From Mesorhizobium zhangyense (GTDB lineage: Bacteria; Pseudomonadota; Alphaproteobacteria; Rhizobiales; Rhizobiaceae): a stretch of DNA of 64,000 bases. The notes beneath the pieces were generated by a model. That model had not been told where the DNA came from. It worked only from the letters and a program-made list of their open reading frames with translations, and made no database searches. This document shows positions 1 to 9,300 of this stretch, in pieces. The stretch's first letter is position 1. Each line of letters opens with the position of its first letter. Location: assembly GCF_011045115.1 (NCBI RefSeq), contig NZ_JAAKZG010000005.1, forward strand, positions 487,742 to 551,741, read 5' to 3'. The translations under genes were made by a program, and so were the position numbers.

Positions 1-183
1 CGCGCCGCAGCGCTGCAGATCGTCATGATCGGCGTCGCGCTCTGCGCCATCCTGCTCCTGCGCCCGCGTGGCATTCTGGGCGAGGTGCGGGTGGTTTCCC
101 GCCATCTCGGCCGCCTGTCGCCGCTCAAGCGCGCCACCTCGATCCCGCAAAACAACGAGCCTCAGCATGTCCAAAAGCCCTGA
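1..183 (+). CDS. Branched-chain amino acid ABC transporter permease, LivM-like (3' end only)
   Basis: The frame is open from base 1 and ends with TGA at 181-183, so only the last 60 codons are present. They encode a hydrophobic helix followed by RPRGILGE, the usual C-terminal signature of LivM/LivH-type inner-membrane permeases for branched-chain amino acids or related amides. The tail is longer than usual after that signature. The stop overlaps the next start by 17 bases, so the two genes are probably translationally coupled. The exact substrate cannot be told from this fragment. Confidence 0.75.
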   Translation, partial: RAAALQIVMIGVALCAILLLRPRGILGEVRVVSRHLGRLSPLKRATSIPQNNEPQHVQKP

Positions 184-1624
184 CCGCATCGCGCTCAGTG
201 ATACGCTTTCCATCAGCCGCCTGGTCTGCGGGCTATGGCAGGTGGCCGATCTCGAAAAGGGCGGCACGCTGCTCGATCCCGAACGCGCGGCGGATGCACT
301 GCAGGCCTATGCCGAGGCCGGCTTCGACACCTTCGACATGGCCGACCACTATGGCAGCGCCGAGGTGATCACAGGCCGGCTTCTGGCGCGTTACCCTGCC
401 AGCAAGCGCCCCGTCGCTTTCACCAAATGGTGCCCGGAGCCCGGACCGATGACCGCCGAGATCGTGCGCGAGGGCGTGCAGGAACGCCTCGACCGGCTCG
501 GTGTCGACAAGGTCGATCTCCTGCAATTCCACTGGTGGACCTTCGAGCATCCGGCATGGCTCGACGCGCTGCATGAGATGGCGCAGCTCAAAGGCGAGGG
601 GCTGATTGGCGCGATCGGCGTTACCAATTTCGATGCTGCGCATCTGGCGCTGGCGCTGGCCGATGGCGTGCCGGTCGCCACCAATCAGGTTTCCTTCTCG
701 CTCGTTGACCGGCGGGCAGCCGGCGCGCTGTCTGGGTTGTGCAAGAAGACCGGAGTGAGACTGCTGGCCTATGGCACGCTCTGCGGCGGCTTCCTCTCCG
801 AAAAATGGCTGGGCCAGCCGGAGCCCTCAGAAATCGCCGACTGGAGCCGCTCGAAATACAAGCGCTTCATCGACACGGCCGGCGGCTGGGCCGGTTTCCA
901 GGGCATTCTCGTAGCTGCCAGCGAGATTGCCAAAAAACACAAGGTCTCGATCTCCAATGTCGCGACGCGCTGGGTGCTCGAACATGAGGCGGTAGCAGCG
1001 GCCATAATCGGCGCGCGCATCGGCGAGAGTGAGCATCGCTCCGACAACCTCAACATTTTCGACTTCTCGCTCGACGCTGAAGATAGAGCGCGGCTCGAAG
1101 AGGCTTTCGCCGCGACGAACCCTATTCCCGGTGACTGCGGCGACGAATATCGCCGCCCGCCCTATCTCACTGCGTCGGGCGATCTCAGCCACCATCTCGA
1201 CGCGATCCCCTCGGTGTTTAAGGCCGAACCCATGCCCGGGCGTCCTGATCGCCTGCGCGTTTCCTCCGGCAGCATCTGGGAGCCGATCGCCGGCTACAGC
1301 CGCGCCGTGCGGGTGAAGGACATGATCCGCGTCTCCGGCACCACGGCCACGCACGCGTCCGACCGTTGCGTTGCGCCGGGCGATGCCGGCGCACAGACCA
1401 CATACATTCTCGACAAGATTGCTGCTTCCATCACGGCGCTCGGCGGCAAGATGGAGGACGTCGTGCGTACCCGCATCTATCTGCGCGACGCCTCGAAATG
1501 GGAGCCGGTTTCGCGCGCCCATGGCCGGGTGTTCGGCGAGGTGTTGCCGGCCAACACGCTGATCGAAGCCGGCGATCTGATCGGTGACTATGAGGTCGAG
1601 ATCGAGGCCGAGGCGATTGTCTGA
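167..1624 (+). CDS. Aldo/keto reductase fused to a RidA/YjgF-like domain
   Basis: The 485-residue protein starts at ATG 167 inside the end of the upstream permease gene. Residues 1 to about 320 are an aldo/keto reductase barrel; the catalytic tetrad is visible as Asp57, Tyr62 (DMADHYG), Lys87 (FTKW) and His122 (QFHWW). Residues from about 362 to 485 resemble the Rid (YjgF/YER057c) family. Archetypal RidA enamine/imine deaminases carry an essential Arg in a PAR motif; here the equivalent motif reads PANT with Asn463, so imine deaminase activity is doubtful. An NAD(P)H-dependent carbonyl reductase coupled to amino-acid or amide uptake is the likely role, but the substrate is unknown. Confidence 0.85.
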   Translation: MSKSPDRIALSDTLSISRLVCGLWQVADLEKGGTLLDPERAADALQAYAEAGFDTFDMADHYGSAEVITGRLLARYPASKRPVAFTKWCPEPGPMTAEIVREGVQERLDRLGVDKVDLLQFHWWTFEHPAWLDALHEMAQLKGEGLIGAIGVTNFDAAHLALALADGVPVATNQVSFSLVDRRAAGALSGLCKKTGVRLLAYGTLCGGFLSEKWLGQPEPSEIADWSRSKYKRFIDTAGGWAGFQGILVAASEIAKKHKVSISNVATRWVLEHEAVAAAIIGARIGESEHRSDNLNIFDFSLDAEDRARLEEAFAATNPIPGDCGDEYRRPPYLTASGDLSHHLDAIPSVFKAEPMPGRPDRLRVSSGSIWEPIAGYSRAVRVKDMIRVSGTTATHASDRCVAPGDAGAQTTYILDKIAASITALGGKMEDVVRTRIYLRDASKWEPVSRAHGRVFGEVLPANTLIEAGDLIGDYEVEIEAEAIV

Positions 1625-2175
1625 GGTTCCGTGGCAAAGCGCCGGCTGACGAAACGTGAGCCGGCAAGGCCAAAGCGCCAGGGATAATCGACCGCCTGGC
1701 TGATGCCGATGCGCTTTCCGACGAGGATGCCGACATCCCTTGCTCTCGGCTCAATCCGGATATCAGGACCGTCGAGCGAGAGCTTGTCATGCGAGCGGTC
1801 GATGGCGAGCGCCTGGCAAAGCCTGCCGGGGCCGGCGCAAAGCAGGCGCAAATCGTCGAGACCGCGCCGTTCGCGCATCAGCTCCATGCCATCGAGCGGT
1901 TCTAGCGCCCGGATCAGCACCGCGCTGCCTGGTTCGCAGACCGTGTTCAGGCACCAGTGAATTCCGTAGGAACGGTAGACATAGGCACGTCCCGGTGGCC
2001 CGAACATTGCGGCATTGCGCTCGGTTGGTCCACGAAAGGCGTGCGAGGCGGGATCGTCAGGACGATAGGCCTCGGTCTCGACGATGATGCCACCGACGCC
2101 ATTGGCATGGATGATCGCGCCGATCAGATCCTTTGCGACGGTCACGGCGTCCCGTGCGAAAAATGAACTGGTCAT
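1588..2175 (-). CDS. DNA-3-methyladenine glycosylase (AAG/MPG family)
   Basis: The 195-residue product matches the usual 180-200 residue length of bacterial alkyladenine glycosylases. VETEAY near residues 32-37 holds the catalytic Glu35 and the base-stacking Tyr37, and [11 protein letters not shown] with [11 protein letters not shown] are further family motifs. It removes alkylated purines in base excision repair. The start at 2175 (MTSSFF) was chosen because upstream in-frame sequence has no family similarity; no strong ribosome site is visible. The 3' end overlaps the convergent reductase gene by 37 bases. Confidence 0.88.
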   Translation of the reverse strand: MTSSFFARDAVTVAKDLIGAIIHANGVGGIIVETEAYRPDDPASHAFRGPTERNAAMFGPPGRAYVYRSYGIHWCLNTVCEPGSAVLIRALEPLDGMELMRERRGLDDLRLLCAGPGRLCQALAIDRSHDKLSLDGPDIRIEPRARDVGILVGKRIGISQAVDYPWRFGLAGSRFVSRRFATEPQTIASASISTS

Positions 2176-2442
2176 GCCGGTCCGAAAAGTTTGCGGTTTG
2201 TACGTCAGGTGTCCGCGGCTACGCGTATCATTGCAAGGCTTTCCCTTCCACTTCGCAGTCACAAGAACCGGCGTCTCTGAAGACGTTTCCGTCATGATGA
2301 TGGTTTGAGCGCCATTCCCCGTCGCAGATTGCCATCTCGATTCTTGCAATCGTCGGTAGAATCATTGCGTGAGTTTTGCGGCTTATGCGGTCGTCGCCCT
2401 TTCCTAGGGATCAGTCGGTCCATTTCAAAAAAGGAGCAGATA

Positions 2443-3348
2443 ATGGGAAGCAATCTGAGGCTCGGCGTTCTTGCCGCCGGTGTAGTCGTAGCGCTCCTGG
2501 TTGCGATGGGGTCGTGGTACACGATCGATCAGGGAGAGCGCGGCGTCATCCTGCGCTATGGCGCCATTGCCGGGACGGCTGAACCTGGCCTCGGTTTCAA
2601 ACTGCCCCTGATCGACGCCGTCGTGCGTGTTTCCGTCCAGTCCAAGGCTGTCGTCTACGACAAGATGGAAGCCTATAGCCGTGACCAGCAGCCGGCCGAC
2701 ATCAAGCTTTCGGTGAACTACCGAATTCCAGTCGATCAGGTCGATACGGTCTATGAAAAGTACGGTTCGGAAGATGGGCTGTTGTCCCGCTTAGTCGAGC
2801 GCAAGGTTTTCGAGGAAACCAAGACGGTTTTCGGCCGCTTCAATGCCGTCACGGCCATTCAGGAGCGCGGCCGCCTCAACCAGGAGATTGCCGAAGCCAT
2901 TCAGCGAAGCGTTGCCGGGCCGGTCGTGATCGACACGGTGCAGATCGAGAATATCGATTTCTCGGACGCCTATGAGCAATCCATCGAGCAACGCATGCTG
3001 GCCGAAGTCGAGGTGCAGCGTCTGCGCCAGAACGCGGAGCGGGAAAAGGTGCAGGCCGAGATAACCGTCACCCAAGCCAATGCGCAAGCCGACGCACAGC
3101 GCGCTCAGGCCCAGGCCCAGGCGGATTCCGTACGCCTGCAGGCCCAGGCCGAGGCCGAAGCGATCCAGCTTCGCGGCAACGCCGAAGCCCTGGCGATCAA
3201 GGCGCGCGGCGATGCCTTGCGCGACAATCCCGGCCTTGTCGCCCTGACGCAGGCGGAGCGCTGGAACGGCCAGCTTCCGCAGACCATGCTTCCGAACAGC
3301 AGCATTCCGATGCTCAATCTGGATACGCGGGCGGTGGCGCAGGATTGA
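2443..3348 (+). CDS. SPFH/prohibitin-family membrane protein (HflC-like)
   Basis: AAGGAG at 2431-2436 sits six bases before ATG 2443. The 301-residue protein has one N-terminal membrane anchor (residues 5-25), then an SPFH domain beginning YTIDQGERGVILRYG, and a long Ala/Gln/Glu-rich coiled coil (about residues 185-260) typical of stomatin, prohibitin and HflC proteins. Such proteins assemble into ring scaffolds at the inner membrane and often modulate proteases such as FtsH. No hflK partner or protease gene is adjacent, so it is not a standard HflKC operon and the specific partner is unknown. Confidence 0.85.
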   Translation: MGSNLRLGVLAAGVVVALLVAMGSWYTIDQGERGVILRYGAIAGTAEPGLGFKLPLIDAVVRVSVQSKAVVYDKMEAYSRDQQPADIKLSVNYRIPVDQVDTVYEKYGSEDGLLSRLVERKVFEETKTVFGRFNAVTAIQERGRLNQEIAEAIQRSVAGPVVIDTVQIENIDFSDAYEQSIEQRMLAEVEVQRLRQNAEREKVQAEITVTQANAQADAQRAQAQAQADSVRLQAQAEAEAIQLRGNAEALAIKARGDALRDNPGLVALTQAERWNGQLPQTMLPNSSIPMLNLDTRAVAQD

Positions 3349-3468
3349 TTGCTTTCGAGCACGCGGCCGGTCTGCATCTGGCCGCGCCGCGCCACGCATG
3401 TTGAGAAAGCGCCTCTCCCTGTCCGATGCGGGACGACGGACACTATACCGAGGCGCTCTTGAATTAAT

Positions 3469-3545
3469 TGGTGATCCCGACAGGAATCGAACCTGTGACC
3501 TACAGATTAGGAATCTGCCGCTCTATCCTACTGAGCTACGGGACC
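3469..3545 (-). tRNA. tRNA-Arg (anticodon CCU)
   Basis: Read on the minus strand from 3545, the sequence folds as a full cloverleaf. The acceptor stem GGTCCCG pairs with CGGGATC, the D-arm contains AGCTCAGTAGGATAGAGC, the anticodon loop is TTCCTAA with CCT at positions 34-36, and the T-loop is GTTCGATTC. Discriminator A and an encoded CCA end the gene at 3469. It reads the arginine codon AGG. Confidence 0.97.
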
Positions 3546-3621
3546 AACCGGAAAGACACATAGCCGCTTCGGCGCGTTTCGCCAACGGTTTTGGGCAGCA
3601 AAATTTGCTGCCCTTTGCCGT

Positions 3622-4785
3622 TCATGCCGCCAGTGTGGTCTCGGCCAAGCGCACCCAATAGCTCATGCCGTGCGGGATGACCTCGTCGTTGAAATCGTAG
3701 GCGGAGTTGTGCAGGTTGGCGGTGTCGCCGTTGCCGATGAAGATGAAGGCGCCGGGGCGGGCTTCCAGCATGTAGGAAAAGTCCTCGCCGCCCATCACCG
3801 GCTGGATTTCGCGATGGACCTGGTTGCCGCCGGCAATCACCGCCGCGACGTCGCCGGCAATCACGGTTTCCTCGGGATGATTGAAGGTGACGGGGTAGTT
3901 CGCGTCGTAGTGGACGTTGATCGTCGCGCCATAGGCGGCAGCGATGCCTGAACAGATGGTTTCGATGCGTTCGCGGGCGATTGCGGCGACTTCCTTCTTC
4001 AGGGTGCGCACCGTGCCGGCGAGTTCGACCTGTTCGGGAATGACGTTGTAGGCGTCGCCACCGTGGAATTTTGTCACCGTCACGACGACCGAATCGACCG
4101 GGTTGACCGTGCGCGAGGCGATGGTCTGGAAGGCTGTGACGATCTGGCTGCCGATGACCACCGGGTCGATGGCGAGATGGGGCATGGCCGCATGGCCGCC
4201 CTTGCCCTTCACGGTGATGGTGAATTCGGCGGTCGCCGCCATGATCGGGCCGGGCCGGATGGCGAACTGGCCGACCGGCAGGCCGGGAATGTTGTGCATG
4301 CCGAAGACTTTTTCGATGCCGAAGCGGTCCATCATGCCGTCATTGACCATGGCAAGGCCGCCGGCGCCGCCTTCTTCGGCCGGCTGGAAGATGACGGCGA
4401 CGGAGCCGGCGAAATTGCGCGTCTCAGTGAGATATTTGGCGGCCCCCAGAAGCATGGCGGTGTGGCCGTCATGGCCGCAGGCGTGCATCTTGCCGGGCAC
4501 GGTCGAGGCATAGGGCTTGCCGGTGGTCTCGGTGATCGGCAGCGCGTCCATGTCGGCGCGCAGGCCGACGGTCGAGCCGGCACCGAGATTGCCGCGGATG
4601 ACGCCGACCACGCCGGTCCTGCCGATGCCGGGCACGACCTCGTCGCAGCCGAAGGATTTCAGCTTTTCAGTGACGAACTCGGCCGTCTTGAACACGTCGT
4701 AGTTCAGCTCGGGGTTCTGGTGCAGCGTGCGGCGCCAGCCGGCGACTTCGTCCTGCAGTTCGGCGGCTCGGTTCAGGATCGGCAT
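3622..4785 (-). CDS. M20-family metal-dependent amidohydrolase (hippurate/N-acyl amino acid hydrolase type)
   Basis: The 387-residue protein carries the M20D metal-site motif HACGHDGH (Cys103, His105) and the general base region QPAEEGGAGG (Glu137, Glu138), followed by the lid-domain segment GKGGHAAMPH. Family members hydrolyse N-acyl amino acids, hippurate or IAA-conjugates in the cytoplasm. The start at 4785 (MPILNRAAEL) fits the family N-terminus; an upstream extension to 4881 is not conserved-looking. The gene stands alone between the tRNA and a divergent carboxypeptidase gene. Substrate is not predictable from sequence. Confidence 0.88.
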   Translation of the reverse strand: MPILNRAAELQDEVAGWRRTLHQNPELNYDVFKTAEFVTEKLKSFGCDEVVPGIGRTGVVGVIRGNLGAGSTVGLRADMDALPITETTGKPYASTVPGKMHACGHDGHTAMLLGAAKYLTETRNFAGSVAVIFQPAEEGGAGGLAMVNDGMMDRFGIEKVFGMHNIPGLPVGQFAIRPGPIMAATAEFTITVKGKGGHAAMPHLAIDPVVIGSQIVTAFQTIASRTVNPVDSVVVTVTKFHGGDAYNVIPEQVELAGTVRTLKKEVAAIARERIETICSGIAAAYGATINVHYDANYPVTFNHPEETVIAGDVAAVIAGGNQVHREIQPVMGGEDFSYMLEARPGAFIFIGNGDTANLHNSAYDFNDEVIPHGMSYWVRLAETTLAA

Positions 4786-4998
4786 GGTGAATGACTTTCG
4801 TTGTTCATGGTTTCCCGGCATTACCCACAATCGTGATCGCAGATGCTTTGCCATCATGAGGTCACATAAGCTAAATAGCACCGCATGAACGTGGGTGCGG
4901 GACGATGATGGCCAATGCGTGCTGTCGGATATTGGCCCAGGGCCGAAATCTTACGGACCACGGGGCGACCACGGCAAGAGGCGATTTCAGGATTTCTC

Positions 4999-6144
4999 AT
5001 GCGGCATAGCTTTTTTCCAAAAGGACTTCTCGCCGGGCTGGCAGCGCTCGGTGCGCTGGCGGCGGCGCCGGCATGGGCCAATCCGTCGATCCTTTTCGAC
5101 CTGAACACCGGCAAGGTGCTGCAGCATCAAGATGCGTTCCAGCGCTGGCATCCCGCCTCGCTTACAAAGCTGATGACGGCTTACGTCACTTTCCGGGCCA
5201 TCGATGCGGGTGAATTGACACTGCAATCGCCCATCAAGGTCACCAAGAAATCCGCCGCCGAGCCGCCGAGCAAGATGGGCTACAAGCCCGGCTCGGTGAT
5301 GACGCTCGACAATGCGCTGAAGATGATGCTGATCAAATCGGCCAACGACATCGCCTATGCCGTGGGCGAGAATGTCGGCGGCACGATCCCGGCCTTTGCC
5401 GACCGCATGAACACAGAGGCCGCGCGCCTTGGCATGACCGGCAGCCATTTCACCAATGCCAACGGCCTGCATGACCCGCTGAACTATACGACCGCGCATG
5501 ATCTCGCCATTCTGGTGCGGGCGATCCGCACGGAATATCCGCAATATGCGCCCTATTTTGCCATCGAGGGCCTCAGTGCCGGCAAGAAGGTGCTGAAGAG
5601 CTTCAATCTGCTGGTTGGCCGCTATCCGGGGGCGGATGGCATGAAGACGGGCTTCGTCTGCGCTTCGGGTTTCAACATGATCGGCTCGGCGACGCGCAAC
5701 GGGCATACGCTGGTCGCAGTCGTGCTGGGCGAGAAAACGGCGGTGAGCCGCGCCGAAACGGCTGCAAATCTGCTCAATCAGGGCTTTGCGATGCCCGATG
5801 CCGGCGGCGCAACCGTGGCGACGCTGCCTGTCTATGGCAACCCGACTGCGGCTCCGCTCGATATCCGCGACCAGATTTGTCCGAAGAAGCCGGCTGCGAC
5901 TGCCGCGGCACCTTCGGAGGATGCCGGCGAACAGGCAGCCACGGGTCCGAAGTCGCCTTATCTCGAAAAGCTGGATCACGAACCACGCCTCGTCGCGGTC
6001 GGGCTCGGCGGTGCGACCGGCCCGGTGCCGAAGGCGTTCGCGGCGATCGCTGCCCAGAGCTATGCCGACGTACCGATCCCGACTTGGCGCCCGGACCGGC
6101 CGGCACCTGGCGGTACGCTGGCGGCCCAGGGCGACAGCCAATAG
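4999..6144 (+). CDS. D-alanyl-D-alanine carboxypeptidase (DacF/PBP5-6 type, peptidase S11)
   Basis: The 381-residue precursor has a signal peptide ending near AWA-NP (residues 1-27). The three penicillin-binding motifs are intact: SLTK (Ser54-Lys57, acyl-ester serine), SAN (114-116) and KTG (216-218). It trims the terminal D-Ala from peptidoglycan pentapeptides in the periplasm. The C-terminal part is Ala/Pro-rich rather than a clear amphipathic anchor. Start 4999 gives a clean signal peptide, whereas the in-frame ATG at 4915 would put 28 polar residues in front of it. The GTPase gene follows after 15 bases. Confidence 0.93.
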   Translation: MRHSFFPKGLLAGLAALGALAAAPAWANPSILFDLNTGKVLQHQDAFQRWHPASLTKLMTAYVTFRAIDAGELTLQSPIKVTKKSAAEPPSKMGYKPGSVMTLDNALKMMLIKSANDIAYAVGENVGGTIPAFADRMNTEAARLGMTGSHFTNANGLHDPLNYTTAHDLAILVRAIRTEYPQYAPYFAIEGLSAGKKVLKSFNLLVGRYPGADGMKTGFVCASGFNMIGSATRNGHTLVAVVLGEKTAVSRAETAANLLNQGFAMPDAGGATVATLPVYGNPTAAPLDIRDQICPKKPAATAAAPSEDAGEQAATGPKSPYLEKLDHEPRLVAVGLGGATGPVPKAFAAIAAQSYADVPIPTWRPDRPAPGGTLAAQGDSQ

Positions 6145-6159
6145 GCTAGGGCGCTGAAC

Positions 6160-7275
6160 ATGAGCGAGCTTTATCCCATTCCCGTCTCGGTGCTGACCGG
6201 CTTTCTTGGCGCCGGCAAGACGACACTGCTCAACCGGCTCTTAAAAGACGCAAGCCTCGCCGATACGGCGGTCATCATCAACGAGTTCGGCGATGTCGCC
6301 ATCGATCACCTGCTGGTCGAGCAGGCGTCGGACGGCATCATCCAGCTTTCGGACGGCTGCCTGTGCTGCACGGTGCGCGGCGAGCTGGTCGATACGCTGG
6401 CCGACCTCATCGACCGGCTCCAGACCGGCAAGATTGCCAGGCTGAAGCGCGTCATCGTCGAGACTACCGGCCTTGCCGACCCGGCCCCGGTGCTGCAGTC
6501 GATCATGGGTCACCCGGCGCTGGTGCAGGCGTTCCGGCTCGATGGCGTCATCACGCTGGTCGATGCCGTCAACGGCAATGCGACGCTCGACGCCCATGTC
6601 GAGGCGGTCAAGCAGGTGGCGGTGGCCGACCGCATCGTCATCACCAAGGCCGATCTTCAGGATGATCCGGAGGCGCTTGCCGCGCTTCACGCCCGGCTGC
6701 GCCAGATCAATCCCTCAGCGCCGCTGCTCGACGTAACCGACGAGACGACGGGCGTTGCGGCGCTGTTCGAATGTGGGCTCTACGATCCGACGACGAAGAC
6801 CGCCGATGTCCGCCGCTGGCTGGGTGAGGAAGCGGCGCATGCCGCGCATCACCACGGCGATCACGATCATCACCACGATCGTGAGCATGAACATCGCCAT
6901 GACGATCGCGTCCGCGCCTTCACGCTGGTCCACGACGGCCCGGTGCCGTTTTCGACCATCGAGATGTTCCTCGATCTGCTGCGCTCCACGCATGGCGAGA
7001 AGCTGCTGCGGTTGAAAGGCATTATCGAGATTGCAGAGGATCCCGGCCGGCCGTTGGTCGTCCATGGCGTGCAGAAAATCCTGCATCCGCCGGCGCGGCT
7101 GCCGTTCTGGCCGGACGCCGTTCGCGGCACGCGGCTGGTGCTGATCACGCTCGACATGCCGGAAGATTATGTGCGGCGCCTGTTTGCCGCCTTCACCAAC
7201 AAGCCGGCGATAGACACGCCGGATCGTGCTGCGCTTGAGGACAATCCGCTGGCGATTGCCGGGATGCGGCGGTAG
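6160..7275 (+). CDS. CobW/COG0523-family GTPase (putative metal chaperone)
   Basis: The 371-residue protein has a Walker A motif GFLGAGKTT (14-22), the metal-binding GCLCC motif (66-70), ETTGLADP and the guanine-specificity TKAD. Residues 227-248 form a histidine-rich linker with 12 His residues, followed by the CobW C-terminal domain. COG0523 proteins deliver metals, most often zinc or cobalt, to client enzymes using GTP hydrolysis. Only 15 bases separate it from the upstream carboxypeptidase gene, so no independent metal-regulated promoter is evident. The client is unknown; the cobST genes 9 kb away do not by themselves make it CobW. Confidence 0.9.
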   Translation: MSELYPIPVSVLTGFLGAGKTTLLNRLLKDASLADTAVIINEFGDVAIDHLLVEQASDGIIQLSDGCLCCTVRGELVDTLADLIDRLQTGKIARLKRVIVETTGLADPAPVLQSIMGHPALVQAFRLDGVITLVDAVNGNATLDAHVEAVKQVAVADRIVITKADLQDDPEALAALHARLRQINPSAPLLDVTDETTGVAALFECGLYDPTTKTADVRRWLGEEAAHAAHHHGDHDHHHDREHEHRHDDRVRAFTLVHDGPVPFSTIEMFLDLLRSTHGEKLLRLKGIIEIAEDPGRPLVVHGVQKILHPPARLPFWPDAVRGTRLVLITLDMPEDYVRRLFAAFTNKPAIDTPDRAALEDNPLAIAGMRR

Positions 7276-7336
7276 CGGGTGACGTAGTTGGCTTGCTTGT
7301 GGGCCGGCTGAATTCTGAAGGGCTGCGTTCCTTCGC

Positions 7337-7492
7337 GCCCCCCTCTGGCCTGCCGGCCATCTCCCCCGCAGGTGGGGAGATCAGCCTTCATGACAGCTTT
7401 CGCCAGTTTTCAACGTCGCAAGGGATGAGCCGGCAGGGACACAGCTAATCTCCCCACCTGCGGGGGAGATGGCCGGCAGGCCAGAGGGGGGC
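7337..7492. repeat. Perfect 45-bp inverted repeat with 66-bp spacer (dispersed palindromic element)
   Basis: Bases 7337-7381 and 7448-7492 are perfect reverse complements. Each arm itself contains a hairpin (TGGCCTGCCGGCCA) and a CTCCCCC...GGGGAG stem. The element fills the 263-base gap between the convergent CobW-type and TusA genes. It shares its plan of C-run/G-run hairpin plus a short second hairpin with elements near 18.8, 27.7, 34.3 and 61.0 kb. It may also stop transcription from both sides, although no T-tract is present. Confidence 0.85.
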
Positions 7493-7538
7493 AACGTAGA
7501 GCGCCGGCAATGCCGACTTGCGCCCTGCCTCGAAGCGC

Positions 7539-7772
7539 CTACGCTCCCCGCTCCACCAGAAACCGATGCCCGCCACCCGCCGCCTGCGTTTCCACAAGCC
7601 GATGTCCGTTGTCGGCGCAAAAGGCGGGGATGTCGATGACGGCCAGCGGGTCGGTGGTTTCGAGCCACAACAGGCTGCCGGGGACCATCTCGGACAAGCG
7701 CTTGCGGGCTTTCAGCACGGGCAGGGGGCAGTTCAGCCCCTTGAGGTCGTAGACGCCCGCTTCAGCCGACAT
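7539..7772 (-). CDS. TusA/SirA-family sulfurtransferase protein
   Basis: This 77-residue protein has the family hallmark NCPLPVLKARKRL, where the Cys of CPxP carries persulfide sulfur, and the C-terminal GHRLVET...HRFLVERG strand. TusA-like proteins relay sulfur for tRNA thiolation, molybdenum cofactor or other sulfur pathways in the cytoplasm. It starts six bases after the stop of the L,D-transpeptidase gene and is probably co-transcribed. No tusBCD or dsr genes are nearby, so the partner is unknown. Confidence 0.9.
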   Translation of the reverse strand: MSAEAGVYDLKGLNCPLPVLKARKRLSEMVPGSLLWLETTDPLAVIDIPAFCADNGHRLVETQAAGGGHRFLVERGA

Positions 7773-7778
7773 CGCGCC

Positions 7779-9116
7779 TCAGCTGCCGAAAATATTGGTG
7801 ATGCCGGCAAGGCGCTTTCGCACATTGCCGAGAATGCCCGGCTGTTCGACGGGTGCACCTGCAGCGGTGGTTGCGGATTCCGGCGGTACGATGGCGATCT
7901 GGCCGGCGTCGGCCGTTGCAGGTTGGGCGGGTGCGGGAGCCGGTGCTGCCTTCTGCGCCTTGGCCAGAGCGATCGCGGCCTTCTTTTCGTCTGCCGCGCG
8001 CTGTTTTTCTTCGGCTATCTTCTTCTTTTCGGCTTCGGCGGCTTCCAGCGCTGCCATACGCCGTCCAGCCGGCGAATCGATGCGGCCCATGCGGGTGGTG
8101 GTGGCAACGACCGTGCCGTCCTGCTGCAGCGACGGCGGCTCGATCGGTACGCGCTCGCCGCGCGCCCGCTTGTGGGTCCATTCCTGAACCAGCTTGGCTT
8201 CCGTGATCCCGGCAATTGCAGGCTTCGGTGCGATCTTCTCGCTCTTGCCGATGGCGCTCGAAAAAGCCGCATCATAGGTCGACTGATAGGACTGATAGGC
8301 CATCTTCAGCGAATCGGGCTGGGTCGAGGCCGGGCAGGCGCTGGTCGGCGAGAAGGCAGCACCTCCTTCGGGCACCTGGTTGAAAACGTAGCGCTTCTCG
8401 CAGACATCGACCTTCGGCGGCACCTTGGTGATCTCGAAGTTGTCGTAACCTTCCTTCAGCATCTTCCAGAACGCGTAGTTCGGGTCGTTGCGGTAGCGCG
8501 CCATGTTGGCGGCAGTCATGCGGAAGGGAAATGCCTGGATCTGGAACTCGGTCTGGCCGCCATTGAAGGCGTCGCGGCCGAAGGCGTAGATCTGCTCGAT
8601 CTGTTCGTCAGTCATCGAATAGCAGCCGGAGGACGAGCAGGCGCCATGCACCATCAGGTTGGTGCCGGTGCGGCCGTTGGCGCGGTCATAGGCGTTGGGA
8701 TAGCCGATGTTGAAGGCCAGATGGTACTGCGAGTTCGGGTTCATCTGCGCCGGGCGCACCGTATAGAAACCCTCGGGAGCCTGGCGGTCGCCCTCGATAT
8801 ATTTCGGTCCGAGCTTGCCCGACCATTTGCAGATATCATAGGTCGCGATGACGTCGTAGCGGCCGTTGGTCTTCTGCTTCCAGATCTCGACCTTGCCTTC
8901 TTCCTTGAAGACGCGCGCCATGATCGGCGCGTTGCGCTGCATGCCCTTGGCCTTCATCTCGGCCACGACTTTTGGCGACAACTGCTTGTTGGCCTTGGGC
9001 GACAGATCGGTGAAAGTCGTCTGCTCGTTGCAGCCAGCCACAGCGAATGTGGCAATCAGCAATCCGGCGCGTATGACGTTGGCAATCAGCGGCATGAAAA
9101 TCGTCTTCGTTTCCAT
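7779..9116 (-). CDS. Murein L,D-transpeptidase family lipoprotein (YkuD/YafK type)
   Basis: From the start at 9116 (METKTIF) the protein has 445 residues, with a lipoprotein signal ending in VAGC (Cys29). The YkuD-type active-site region is VHGACSSSGCYSM, with His157 and Cys165. The C-terminal third is an Ala/Lys/Glu-rich coiled segment followed by an Ala/Pro-rich tail. It probably forms or edits 3-3 or lipoprotein crosslinks of peptidoglycan, and acts from the membrane into the periplasm. Starts at 9155 and 9095 are also possible because none has a good ribosome site. TusA follows six bases downstream. Confidence 0.87.
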   Translation of the reverse strand: METKTIFMPLIANVIRAGLLIATFAVAGCNEQTTFTDLSPKANKQLSPKVVAEMKAKGMQRNAPIMARVFKEEGKVEIWKQKTNGRYDVIATYDICKWSGKLGPKYIEGDRQAPEGFYTVRPAQMNPNSQYHLAFNIGYPNAYDRANGRTGTNLMVHGACSSSGCYSMTDEQIEQIYAFGRDAFNGGQTEFQIQAFPFRMTAANMARYRNDPNYAFWKMLKEGYDNFEITKVPPKVDVCEKRYVFNQVPEGGAAFSPTSACPASTQPDSLKMAYQSYQSTYDAAFSSAIGKSEKIAPKPAIAGITEAKLVQEWTHKRARGERVPIEPPSLQQDGTVVATTTRMGRIDSPAGRRMAALEAAEAEKKKIAEEKQRAADEKKAAIALAKAQKAAPAPAPAQPATADAGQIAIVPPESATTAAGAPVEQPGILGNVRKRLAGITNIFGS

Positions 9117-9300
9117 CGGTCGCGGCGAGAAGAGCGTCTCCCGTCGTCCGGTCATTTCCAGGAACCGGACAATATGCCCGTTAACCTTGAAAATTGATTA
9201 CCGCAAGGGTTAACAGCCCACTCTCACCACAGGCGATACACGAAAAAGTGGCGGCAATTTTGTGGCAGAAATTTGGAACCCCGCCGTAATTCCCCAACGA

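Noticed and set aside
7518..9197. A 559-codon open frame on the plus strand opposite the TusA and L,D-transpeptidase genes
   Set aside because: The minus-strand genes have clear domains and motifs, whereas this frame has none and is Gly/Arg-rich noise.
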